Shown here: positions 32,704 through 40,766 of the stretch, in pieces
Position numbering within the stretch: position 1 is the stretch's first letter
Layout of the letters: every line of letters begins with the position of its first letter
Assembly (NCBI GenBank): GCA_004556655.1
Contig: SFGF01000010.1
Span: 1 to 60,357 of the forward strand
Direction of reading: 5' to 3'
From: Lachnospiraceae bacterium
GTDB taxonomy: Bacteria; Bacillota; Clostridia; Lachnospirales; Lachnospiraceae
Length of the DNA stretch: 60,357 nucleotides
Notes under the pieces: generated by a model
The model's database searches: none
What the model saw: only the letters and a program-made list of their open reading frames with translations
Told to the model about the DNA's origin: nothing
Position numbers and translations under genes: made by a program

Positions 32704-32907
32704 ATGAGAGAAGGAATCCATCCAACATATTATCAGGCAACAGTAACTTGCAACTGTGGAAATACATTCGTAACAGGATCTACAAAGAAAGATATCCACG
32801 TAGAAATCTGTTCCAAATGCCATCCTTTCTATACAGGACAGCAGAAAGCTGCAGCAGCTCGTGGACGTATTGATAAGTTCAATAAAAAATACGGTATTAA
32901 CGCATAA
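32704..32907 (+). CDS. rpmE: 50S ribosomal protein L31
   Basis: 67 residues from ATG 32704 (MREGIHPTYYQATVTC) with GAGGTG upstream; an in-frame GTG at 32695 overlaps that site. It is the zinc-binding (C+) form: CNCGN near residue 16 and CSKCHPFYTG near residue 36 supply the Cys ligands. C+ forms can act as a zinc store and be replaced by C- paralogues under zinc limitation. It has its own promoter and terminator. Confidence 0.97.
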   Translation: MREGIHPTYYQATVTCNCGNTFVTGSTKKDIHVEICSKCHPFYTGQQKAAAARGRIDKFNKKYGINA

Positions 32908-32927
32908 GAAAATAAGAGGATTGGACG

Positions 32928-32958
32928 GGTTGAGGTTGATGAAATCTCAACCTGTTTT
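32928..32958 (+). terminator. rpmE terminator
   Basis: GGTTGAG or AGGTTGA pairs with CTCAACC/TCAACCT around GATGAAAT, followed by GTTTTAC. Confidence 0.7.
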
Positions 32959-32990
32959 ACTCTATGGAAAATTGCGATTGTGGAGGTAAG

Positions 32991-33950
32991 ATGAAATCAT
33001 CAAATATCGGTGGTCAGGCAGTCATGGAAGGTATCATGATGAGAAGCGGTGACCAGTATTCTGTGGGGGTTAGAAAGCCGGATGGTGAAATTGAAGTAAA
33101 AGTGGAGCCATATAACAGCTGGTCAAAAGATAGAAAATTATGGAAACTTCCCATATTTCGTGGTGTGGTTTCTTTTTTTGAATCCCTTGTGGTGGGTATG
33201 AAGTGTCTGATGTATTCAGCCAGCTTTTATGAAGATGAGGAAGAGGAACAGAAGAACAAAGACAAAATGACCCAGGAAGAATCAGCCCGGGCAGAAGCCA
33301 GAAAAGAGAAACAGGATCAGTGGATCATGTATGGTACTGTGGCTGTTTCTGTGGTTTTGTCCATAGCTCTTTTTATTCTGCTTCCTTATTTTATTGCCAG
33401 TGTTTTGCGGTGGATAACACAGTCTGAAGGTGTGATCGCAATTGCGGAAGCTTGTGTGAGAATGCTGATATTTTTGGGATATCTTCTTTTGATTTCACAG
33501 ATGAAAGATATTCAGCGAGTTTTTATGTACCATGGTGCAGAACACAAATGTATCAATTGTATTGAACATGGATTGGAACTGAATGTGGAAAATGTCATGA
33601 AAAGCTCAAGAGAACACAAGCGTTGTGGAACCAGTTTTCTTCTGTTTGTAATGATCGTCAGTATTATTTTCTTCCTTTTTATCCGTGTGTCGTCTCCGTG
33701 GCTCAGAATAGTCGTGAGGCTGCTTCTCATGCCGGTGATTGCCGGAGTATCATATGAAATCATCCGTCTGGCAGGTAGAAGTGAACATCCGGTAATAGTT
33801 CTGTTAAGTAAGCCGGGGCTGGCACTACAGAAACTTACAACAAGGGAACCGGAACCTGAAATGGTAGAAGTGGCGATTCAAGCTGTAGAAGCAGTATTTG
33901 ACTGGAAAGAATATCTGAAAGAAAATTTTCCGGATGGTGAAGAACAATGA
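32991..33950 (+). CDS. DUF1385 family membrane protein (YqhQ-like)
   Basis: About 319 residues from ATG 32991, chosen because GGAGG lies 6 bases upstream and the product then starts MKSSNIGGQAVMEGIMMRS as in the family; the ATG at 32964 is less likely. It has a conserved N-terminus with GGQAVMEG, an acidic/charged insert, two to four membrane segments between about 110 and 270, and the motif MYHGAEHKCINCIEHG with His and Cys residues that look metal-binding, then HKRCGTSFLL. Family function is not established. It is the first gene of a unit with prmC and prfA (4-base overlap with prmC). Confidence 0.9.
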   Translation: MKSSNIGGQAVMEGIMMRSGDQYSVGVRKPDGEIEVKVEPYNSWSKDRKLWKLPIFRGVVSFFESLVVGMKCLMYSASFYEDEEEEQKNKDKMTQEESARAEARKEKQDQWIMYGTVAVSVVLSIALFILLPYFIASVLRWITQSEGVIAIAEACVRMLIFLGYLLLISQMKDIQRVFMYHGAEHKCINCIEHGLELNVENVMKSSREHKRCGTSFLLFVMIVSIIFFLFIRVSSPWLRIVVRLLLMPVIAGVSYEIIRLAGRSEHPVIVLLSKPGLALQKLTTREPEPEMVEVAIQAVEAVFDWKEYLKENFPDGEEQ

Positions 33951-34786
33951 ATACATTTCGGGAATTATTAAAACTGGGAACTTCCAGTCTGGAAAAAGCC
34001 GGTGTACCGGATGCGGGATCTGATGCCTGGGCACTTATGGAATTTTCGTTTGGAATAGAAAAAGGCTATTATTTTCTGCATGAAGATGATAAAATAGAAA
34101 AAGAACAGCAGGAAGAATATGAGAAGCTGATTGCTGCAAGGGCAAAAAGGATTCCTCTTCAGCAGATTACGGGGACAGCATGGTTTATGGGGTATCCATT
34201 TTATGTAAATGAAAATGTATTGACTCCGAGATTTGACACAGAGATTTTAACAGAACAAGTAGGAAAGCTTTTAAAACCAGGAATGCGAATTCTGGATCTG
34301 TGTACCGGCAGTGGATGTATTCTTTTAAGCCTGTTGGCAGAATATCGGGAATGGAAGCTGGAAGGTGTCGGAGCGGATATTTCCAGAGCAGCATTGGATG
34401 TAGCGGAGAAAAATAAAAAGCGTCTGAATGTCAGAGCCAGAATGATCGAAAGCAATCTATTTTCCGATGTGGAAGGAAGCTTTGATTTGATTGTGTCCAA
34501 TCCTCCCTATATAGCCACCGGTGAGCTGAAGAATTTGATGCCGGAAGTGAGGGATCATGAACCATGGCTGGCATTGGATGGAAAAGAAGACGGACTTTAT
34601 TATTACAGGGAAATTACAAAGCAGGCAGCAGAATATTTGCGTGAAGGCGGATGGCTCTGTTTTGAAATAGGATATGACCAGGGGAAAGCTCTGGAACAAA
34701 TTATGAAAGAGGCCGGTTACAGGGATATAAGGATCGGAAAAGATCTGTCAGGACTGGATCGGACAGCAATCGGTCGTATAGAATAG
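33947..34786 (+). CDS. prmC: peptide chain release factor N5-glutamine methyltransferase
   Basis: 279 residues. An N-terminal helical domain is followed by the SAM-binding DLCTGSGCILLSLL near residue 120 and the catalytic SNPPYIATGEL near residue 184. It methylates the GGQ glutamine of release factors RF1 and RF2. The RF1 gene prfA, its substrate, begins 21 bases downstream, and the start overlaps the DUF1385 stop, so the three genes form an operon. Confidence 0.97.
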   Translation: MNTFRELLKLGTSSLEKAGVPDAGSDAWALMEFSFGIEKGYYFLHEDDKIEKEQQEEYEKLIAARAKRIPLQQITGTAWFMGYPFYVNENVLTPRFDTEILTEQVGKLLKPGMRILDLCTGSGCILLSLLAEYREWKLEGVGADISRAALDVAEKNKKRLNVRARMIESNLFSDVEGSFDLIVSNPPYIATGELKNLMPEVRDHEPWLALDGKEDGLYYYREITKQAAEYLREGGWLCFEIGYDQGKALEQIMKEAGYRDIRIGKDLSGLDRTAIGRIE

Positions 34787-34807
34787 AAAAAATCAGGAGG
34801 AAAGAAC

Positions 34808-35884
34808 ATGTTTGATAAATTGGAGGATCTGCTGATTCGTCTGGAGGAAATACTCAGTGAACTGAATGAGCCAGGTGTGGCTAATGACCCTTCCAGATTT
34901 CAAAAACTGATGAAAGAACAGAGTGAACTGCAGCCAATTGTGGATGCTTATAAAGAATATAAAGGATGCCAGCAGACGGTAGAGGAAAGTCTGTCTATGC
35001 TGGATGAAGAAACCGATGAAGAGATGCGGGAGATGCTGAAAGAAGAATTGGCAGATGCAAAAAAGCGCATTGAAGAACTGGAGCATGAGCTGAAGATACT
35101 TCTCCTGCCGAAAGATCCGAATGATAACAGAAATGTAATCGTTGAAATACGTGCCGGTGCCGGCGGAGATGAGGCGGCTTTGTTTGCAGCAGAGATCTAT
35201 CGTATGTATGTGAAATACGCGGAGACACAGCGGTGGAAGACGGAGATGCTTTCTCTGAATGAAAACGGCATTGGCGGTTTTAAAGAAGTAACATTTATGA
35301 TCAATGGAAATGGAGCATATTCACGTCTGAAGTATGAAAGCGGTGTTCATCGTGTGCAGCGTGTTCCGGAGACTGAATCTGGAGGAAGAATTCATACCTC
35401 AACGATTACTGTTGCAATTATGCCGGAGGCAGAAGAGATTGATTTTGAACTGGATCTAAATGATTGTAAATTTGATGTGTTTCGTGCATCAGGAAATGGT
35501 GGTCAGTGCGTTAATACCACTGACTCTGCGGTACGTCTGACGCACATCCCTACGGGAATCGTGATTTCCTGTCAGGATGAAAAATCACAGTTAAAAAACA
35601 GAGATAAAGCTTTGAAAGTGCTGCGTTCCCGTCTGTATGATCTGGAACTTCAAAAACGACATGATGCAGAGGCTGAAGCAAGAAGGAGTCAGGTAGGAAC
35701 AGGGGATCGTTCCGAAAAGATCAGAACCTACAATTTCCCGCAGGGGAGAGTGACAGATCATCGGATCAAACTGACACTTCATCGCCTTGACGGTATCCTG
35801 AACGGAGATCTGGATGAAATTATTGACAGTCTTATTGCGGCGGATCAAGCGGCAAAACTGGCAAATCTGCAGGAAGAAAACTGA
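34808..35884 (+). CDS. prfA: peptide chain release factor 1
   Basis: 358 residues, usual length. The stop-codon-reading tripeptide is PET in RVPETESGGRIHTS (RF1 type PxT), and the peptidyl-transferase motif GGQ is at residues 231-233 (SGNGGQCVNTTDSAV); the residue after Gln is Cys, where many bacteria have His. RF1 reads UAA and UAG and releases the peptide. It is downstream of prmC, which modifies its Gln233. The start ATG follows AGGAGG. Confidence 0.98.
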   Translation: MFDKLEDLLIRLEEILSELNEPGVANDPSRFQKLMKEQSELQPIVDAYKEYKGCQQTVEESLSMLDEETDEEMREMLKEELADAKKRIEELEHELKILLLPKDPNDNRNVIVEIRAGAGGDEAALFAAEIYRMYVKYAETQRWKTEMLSLNENGIGGFKEVTFMINGNGAYSRLKYESGVHRVQRVPETESGGRIHTSTITVAIMPEAEEIDFELDLNDCKFDVFRASGNGGQCVNTTDSAVRLTHIPTGIVISCQDEKSQLKNRDKALKVLRSRLYDLELQKRHDAEAEARRSQVGTGDRSEKIRTYNFPQGRVTDHRIKLTLHRLDGILNGDLDEIIDSLIAADQAAKLANLQEEN

Positions 35885-35953
35885 TAGAGAAAATCACATA
35901 TAAATATAGTCATATCTGTAGGATGAAACGGAAGAGTGCTTTGGGAGGGAAAA

Positions 35954-36877
35954 ATGAAGAAAACCACATTAGCGATTATGGCAGCAGGGATCGGCAGCAG
36001 ATTCGGTAAGGGAATCAAGCAACTGGCACCTGTAGGGCCGAATGGTGAGATTATTATGGATTATTCAATCTATGATGCACTGGAAGCGGGATTTGACAGA
36101 ATTGTATTTATTATCAGAAAAGATCTGGAGAAAGATTTCCGCGAGGTAATCGGGAAAAGGATAGAAAAGATCGCGGATGTAACTTATGTTTATCAGGAAC
36201 TGGAGGATCTTCCGAAAGGCTTTACGAAACCGGAGGGAAGAACCAAACCCTGGGGAACCGGTCAGGCGGTGCTTTGCTGTAAAGATGTGATTCATGAGCC
36301 TTTCGCAGTAATCAATGCGGATGATTATTATGGGAAAGATCCTTTTGTAAAGCTGCATGATTATCTGGTACAGGAGCATCCGCAGAAAGATGGAAAAGAA
36401 GATATCTGTATGGCAGGTTTTGTCCTTAAAAACACTTTGAGTGAAAACGGAGGCGTTACCCGGGGAATCTGCAAGCTGGATCATAATAAAAAACTGTCAG
36501 GTATTCAGGAAACATTTCATATTGTAAAGACACCGGAGGGAGCAGGGGTAGAAACCGATACCGGTATAGAACCTCTGGATCCGGAAAGTCTGGTTTCTAT
36601 GAATATGTGGGGATTTCAGCCGGAATTTTTGTCTGTACTGGAAGAGGGATTTGTATCATTTCTTCAGGGAATTCCGGCCGGTGATCTGAAAAAAGAATAT
36701 CTGCTGCCGTCAAAAGTGGATCAGATGCTTAAAGCGGATAAAGCGGAGGTGACAGTTCTGAAAACACATTCGCACTGGTTCGGAGTGACTTATCAGGAAG
36801 ACAGAGAATCCGTTGTAAAAGAAATACAGAAATTGATAGATCAGGGAGTATATGGCAACCGCCTTTTTGAAAAGTAG
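35954..36877 (+). CDS. sugar-phosphate nucleotidyltransferase-like protein
   Basis: About 307 residues from ATG 35954 with GGGAGG upstream. The NTP-transferase start is TLAIMAAGIGSRFGKGIKQLAPV, with the metal-binding INADDYYGKDP near residue 115 and a Trp/Gly-rich KPWGTGQAVLCC block. It has the glycosyltransferase-A nucleotidyltransferase fold, like sugar-1-phosphate uridylyl- or thymidylyl-transferases, but the substrate is not evident. It is directly upstream of glmM, which makes glucosamine-1-phosphate; a shared cell-wall sugar role is possible but unproven. Confidence 0.88.
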   Translation: MKKTTLAIMAAGIGSRFGKGIKQLAPVGPNGEIIMDYSIYDALEAGFDRIVFIIRKDLEKDFREVIGKRIEKIADVTYVYQELEDLPKGFTKPEGRTKPWGTGQAVLCCKDVIHEPFAVINADDYYGKDPFVKLHDYLVQEHPQKDGKEDICMAGFVLKNTLSENGGVTRGICKLDHNKKLSGIQETFHIVKTPEGAGVETDTGIEPLDPESLVSMNMWGFQPEFLSVLEEGFVSFLQGIPAGDLKKEYLLPSKVDQMLKADKAEVTVLKTHSHWFGVTYQEDRESVVKEIQKLIDQGVYGNRLFEK

Positions 36878-36889
36878 GAGGAAAAAATA

Positions 36890-38233
36890 ATGGGTAAATA
36901 TTTTGGAACAGATGGTTTCCGTGGTGAGGCAAATGTAGATCTTACAGTAGAGCATGCTTTTAAAGTTGGTCGTTTTTTGGGATGGTATTTTGGAAAAGAT
37001 CATAAAGCACAGATTGTGATCGGAAAAGATACCAGACGAAGCAGTTATATGTTTGAGTATTCTCTCGTAGCCGGATTGACAGCTTCGGGAGCAGATGTAT
37101 ATCTTTTGCATGTGACTACCACCCCGAGTGTTTCCTATGTTGTGCGTACGGAAAATTTTGACTGTGGTATCATGATTTCAGCCAGCCATAATCCGTTTTA
37201 TGATAATGGTATCAAAATCATCAATGGAAATGGACAGAAGATGGAAGCAGATGTGGAAGAACAGATTGAAAAGTATATTGATGATGAAAAACCCAGAATT
37301 CCTTATGCAGTGCGTGAGAATGTAGGGCGAACGGTAGATTTTTCCGCAGGAAGAAATCGTTATATCGGATATCTGATTTCTATTCCGACCCGTTCTTTTA
37401 AAAACTACAGAGTTGGTCTCGACTGTGCAAACGGAAGCGCTTCTTCCGTTGCGAAAAGCGTATTTGATGCTTTAGGGGCAAAAACCTATGTGATCAACAA
37501 CGAACCGGATGGAACGAATATCAATACAAATTGCGGATCCACTCATATTGAAGTCATGCAGAAGTTTGTCAAAGAAAAACATTTGGACGTGGGATTTGCC
37601 TATGATGGTGACGCAGACAGATGTATCGCAGTGGATCATCTGGGGAATATTATAAATGGTGATCTAATTATGTATATCTGCGGTAAGTATCTGATGGAGC
37701 AGGGAAAGCTGGAACATAATACGATCGTTACCACAGTCATGTCAAATCTGGGATTGTATAAAGCGTGCGACAGAGAGGGAATCAAGTATGAACAGACTGC
37801 TGTTGGAGATAAATATGTGTGTGAAAACATGATGACGAATGGTCACAGTCTTGGCGGAGAACAGTCCGGTCATATTATTTTCAGTAAGCATGCTACTACA
37901 GGTGATGGTATTCTTACCTCACTGATGGTGATGGAGGTTATGATTGAAAAGAAACTTCCGCTGAATCTGCTGGCCTCAGAAGTTACTATTTATCCACAGC
38001 TTCTGAAAAATGTCCGGGTGTCTAATAAAGCGGCTGCAAGAAATAATGCAGCTGTGAAGGAAATTATTGCACAGGTTGAAAAGGAACTGGGCAGCGATGG
38101 AAGAATTCTGGTAAGAGAAAGTGGAACTGAGCCGGTAATCCGTGTTATGGTAGAAGCTAAAAAAGATGCGATCTGCAAAGAAATGGTTGATAAAGTGATC
38201 GATGTTATGGATAAAGAGGGTCTGATTCTATAA
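36890..38233 (+). CDS. glmM: phosphoglucosamine mutase
   Basis: 447 residues. It starts MGKYFGTDGFRGEANVDLT, has the phospho-serine loop ISASHNPFYDNGIKI with the active Ser at residue 99, the metal loop YDGDADRC near residue 242 and the sugar loop GGEQSGH near residue 323, ending with the phosphate-binding RESGTEPVIRVMVEA. It converts glucosamine-6-phosphate to glucosamine-1-phosphate for UDP-GlcNAc. The stop overlaps the ATG of the TPR lipoprotein by one base. Confidence 0.97.
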   Translation: MGKYFGTDGFRGEANVDLTVEHAFKVGRFLGWYFGKDHKAQIVIGKDTRRSSYMFEYSLVAGLTASGADVYLLHVTTTPSVSYVVRTENFDCGIMISASHNPFYDNGIKIINGNGQKMEADVEEQIEKYIDDEKPRIPYAVRENVGRTVDFSAGRNRYIGYLISIPTRSFKNYRVGLDCANGSASSVAKSVFDALGAKTYVINNEPDGTNINTNCGSTHIEVMQKFVKEKHLDVGFAYDGDADRCIAVDHLGNIINGDLIMYICGKYLMEQGKLEHNTIVTTVMSNLGLYKACDREGIKYEQTAVGDKYVCENMMTNGHSLGGEQSGHIIFSKHATTGDGILTSLMVMEVMIEKKLPLNLLASEVTIYPQLLKNVRVSNKAAARNNAAVKEIIAQVEKELGSDGRILVRESGTEPVIRVMVEAKKDAICKEMVDKVIDVMDKEGLIL

Positions 38234-39267
38234 TGAAAAAGTTTTTGGCGATACTGGGATGTCTGATTTTTATGGCGTCTGGCTGCAGCGATGACAAAAC
38301 GGATCAATATTACGAGAGCGGTATTGCTGCTATTGAACAGGGAGATTATGATGCCGCTATTGAAGAGTTTGAACAGGTGATCCGGGCTGAAGAAAGATTG
38401 CCGGAGGCATACAGAGCATATGGAATTGCCTGGCTGTCCAAAAAATCTTATCCGGAGGCAATTGCTGCATTTTCCAGGAGCCTGAATTCCATGGATGATG
38501 AGAATGAAGAATTTGAAAAGGATGTCATGTATTATCTGGCTGAGGCCCGTTTACTGCAGGGAGAAGTGGATAAAGCACTGGAGGTTTATGGGGATATTCT
38601 GAAAAAGGGAGAGGATCCCCAGGCCTTTTTCCTGAGGGGAAAAGTGTATATGAACCGGAACGATTATGAGAATGCCGGAAAAGATTTTGCAAGAGCGGTA
38701 GAAGATTGTAAAGATTATAATCTGTATATTAATATATATCAGATTTATGCAGAAAAGAATAAGGCGATAGATGGTGATGTCTATCTGGAGCAGGCTCTGG
38801 CGATGGAGCCGGAAAACGGGGAAGACTATTACCATCGGGGCAGAATTTATGAATATCGGAAAGACTATGATAAAGCAAAAGAAGAGCTGATTCAGGCTTT
38901 GGATCTGGGATATGAGGATGCAATGCTTCTTTTGGGCAGAATTTATCTGAAGATGAATGATTCTGCCAGTGCAAGATCTATGTATAAGGAATATCTTTCA
39001 CAGAGTGAAAATGGTGCCAGAGCGTACAATGGTCTTGCAATATGTGACATTTATGAGGAAAATTATGACAGTGCCCTTGAAAATATTCAAAAGGGTCTTG
39101 CGGAAAATAATTCTGAGGAAACAAGAGGACTTTTGTATAATGAAATTGTGGCATATGAAGGAAAATCTGATTTTGATACCGCAAAAGAAAAAATGAAAGT
39201 TTTTCTTGAACAATATCCGGATGATCCGGATGCTTTGAGAGAAAATGAATTTCTTTCTACCAGATAG
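38233..39267 (+). CDS. TPR-repeat lipoprotein
   Basis: 344 residues. The N-terminal lipoprotein signal MKKFLAILGCLIFMASGC has its lipobox Cys at residue 18. The rest is a chain of about eight TPR-like repeats, for example AIEQGDYDAAIEEFEQVIRAEERLPEAY, YYHRGRIYEYRKDYDKAKEELIQALDLG and YNGLAICDIYEENYDSALENI. It would sit on the outer face of the membrane and bind a protein partner that is not known. Translationally coupled to glmM and followed by hflX. Confidence 0.88.
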   Translation: MKKFLAILGCLIFMASGCSDDKTDQYYESGIAAIEQGDYDAAIEEFEQVIRAEERLPEAYRAYGIAWLSKKSYPEAIAAFSRSLNSMDDENEEFEKDVMYYLAEARLLQGEVDKALEVYGDILKKGEDPQAFFLRGKVYMNRNDYENAGKDFARAVEDCKDYNLYINIYQIYAEKNKAIDGDVYLEQALAMEPENGEDYYHRGRIYEYRKDYDKAKEELIQALDLGYEDAMLLLGRIYLKMNDSASARSMYKEYLSQSENGARAYNGLAICDIYEENYDSALENIQKGLAENNSEETRGLLYNEIVAYEGKSDFDTAKEKMKVFLEQYPDDPDALRENEFLSTR

Positions 39268-39281
39268 CAGGAGGAATGCAT

Positions 39282-40517
39282 ATGTATGAGATGGGGGAAC
39301 AGATGGAGCGGGTAATTCTTGTGGGAGTCCAGACCGGTGACGGGGACGATACCGTTCAATCATTGCTGGAACTGCGTGAATTGGCAGAAACAGCAGGTGC
39401 GGCAGCTGTAGGAACTGTAATGCAGAGCAGAGAGTCTGTTCACCCGGCTACGTATCTGGGAAAAGGAAAACTGGAAGAATTGAAAGAATTTCTTTATGAT
39501 TTGGACGCTACGGGAGTAATCTGTGACGATGAGCTGTCACCGGCTCAGATGAATAATCTGGAACAGGAACTGGAATGCAAAGTAATGGATCGAACTATGG
39601 TGATACTTGATATTTTTGCCAGCCGTGCAAAGACAAGTGAAGGTAAAATACAGGTGGAACTGGCACAGCTTAAGTACAGAGCAGCCCGTCTGGTAGGCAT
39701 GAGAGCTTCTCTTTCCCGTCTGGGAGGAGGAATCGGTACAAGAGGTCCGGGAGAAAAGAAACTGGAGATGGATCGTCGTATGATTCATGCCAGAATTGGA
39801 CAGCTGAAAGAACAGCTGGAAGAGGTACAAAGACACAGAGAACTGATACGAAGTCAAAGGGAAAAAAAGCGAACCAAGGTTGCTGCTATCGTAGGTTATA
39901 CCAATGCCGGGAAATCTACGCTGTTAAATCAGCTGACGGGATCGGATGTGCTGGAAGAAGATCAGCTTTTTGCTACTCTGGATCCAACTACCAGAGTGCT
40001 GGATCTGCCGGGAAAACAGCAGATTCTGCTTACAGATACCGTAGGTTTTATACGCAAACTGCCTCATCATCTGATAGAGGCATTTAAAAGTACCCTGGAG
40101 GAAGCAAAATTTGCTGATTTAATTCTTCATGTAGTGGATGCTTCCAATCCACAAAAAGAAGAGCATATGCATGTGGTATATGATACACTGCGTCAGCTTG
40201 GTGTATCCGACAAAAAGATAATCACATTGTTCAATAAACAGGATATCTGTACAGATAAAGAGCAGCTGCGGGACTTTCAGGCAGATTACGTATTGAATAT
40301 TTCTGCCAGAAGCCGACAGGGGCTGGATGAGCTGAAAGAATTGTTAGAGCAGATTTTAAGAGAGGATCAGATTTATATTGAAAGACTGTATCCTTATGAG
40401 AAAGCAGGGATTATCGCGCAGATCAGGAGCTTTGGAGAAGTAATGGAAGAAGAGTATCTGCCGGAGGGAATTGCCGTGAAAGCGTATGTTCCGATGGAAA
40501 TTTACAGTCAGATTTGA
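39282..40517 (+). CDS. hflX: GTPase HflX
   Basis: About 411 residues. ATG 39282 lies 7 bases after AGGAGG; ATG 39276 would be one base from it. The N-terminal HflX domain (HPATYLGKGKLEEL, Leu-rich helices, RLGGGIGTRGPGEKKLE) leads to the GTPase core: G1 GYTNAGKST near residue 205, switch II DTVGFIRKLPHH, NKQD and a C-terminal domain. HflX splits stalled ribosomes under stress. It follows the TPR lipoprotein by 14 bases. A hairpin that also carries NrdR-like boxes comes downstream. Confidence 0.96.
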   Translation: MYEMGEQMERVILVGVQTGDGDDTVQSLLELRELAETAGAAAVGTVMQSRESVHPATYLGKGKLEELKEFLYDLDATGVICDDELSPAQMNNLEQELECKVMDRTMVILDIFASRAKTSEGKIQVELAQLKYRAARLVGMRASLSRLGGGIGTRGPGEKKLEMDRRMIHARIGQLKEQLEEVQRHRELIRSQREKKRTKVAAIVGYTNAGKSTLLNQLTGSDVLEEDQLFATLDPTTRVLDLPGKQQILLTDTVGFIRKLPHHLIEAFKSTLEEAKFADLILHVVDASNPQKEEHMHVVYDTLRQLGVSDKKIITLFNKQDICTDKEQLRDFQADYVLNISARSRQGLDELKELLEQILREDQIYIERLYPYEKAGIIAQIRSFGEVMEEEYLPEGIAVKAYVPMEIYSQI

Positions 40518-40605
40518 GAATACAGGTTTACAGAAGTATGTATGAAAGAGTAAGAAAACCTTGAAATCCGGGTGTATTGCGGTATATTCAAGGTTACATA
40601 ATAAA

Positions 40606-40651
40606 GCACTATATATTGTGTTTGATAAAATAAAAACACAATATATAGTGC
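40606..40651. promoter_or_regulatory. paired NrdR-type boxes, also forming a terminator-like hairpin
   Basis: GCACTATATATTGTGT (40606-40621) and ACACAATATATAGTGC (40636-40651) each match 15 of 16 positions of ACACWATATATWGTGT and lie 30 bases centre to centre, about three helix turns, just upstream of the nrdD promoter. The boxes are inverted copies, so RNA from hflX would fold them into a long hairpin followed by CTTTTTCT. Confidence 0.85.
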
Positions 40652-40659
40652 TTTTTCTA

Positions 40660-40691
40660 TTGACAGTAAAGAGCTGGTTTGTTAGTATAGA
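40660..40691 (+). promoter_or_regulatory. nrdD promoter
   Basis: -35 TTGACA (40660-40665); -10 either TAGTAT (40683-40688, 17-base spacer) or TATAGA (40686-40691). Confidence 0.65.
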
Positions 40692-40766
40692 CATACACGC
40701 GTAAGAATGGAAACGATATAGTTGGTTTTCGATAGTTTTGGGTAAGAAAGGTTTTGGGGTAATAAG

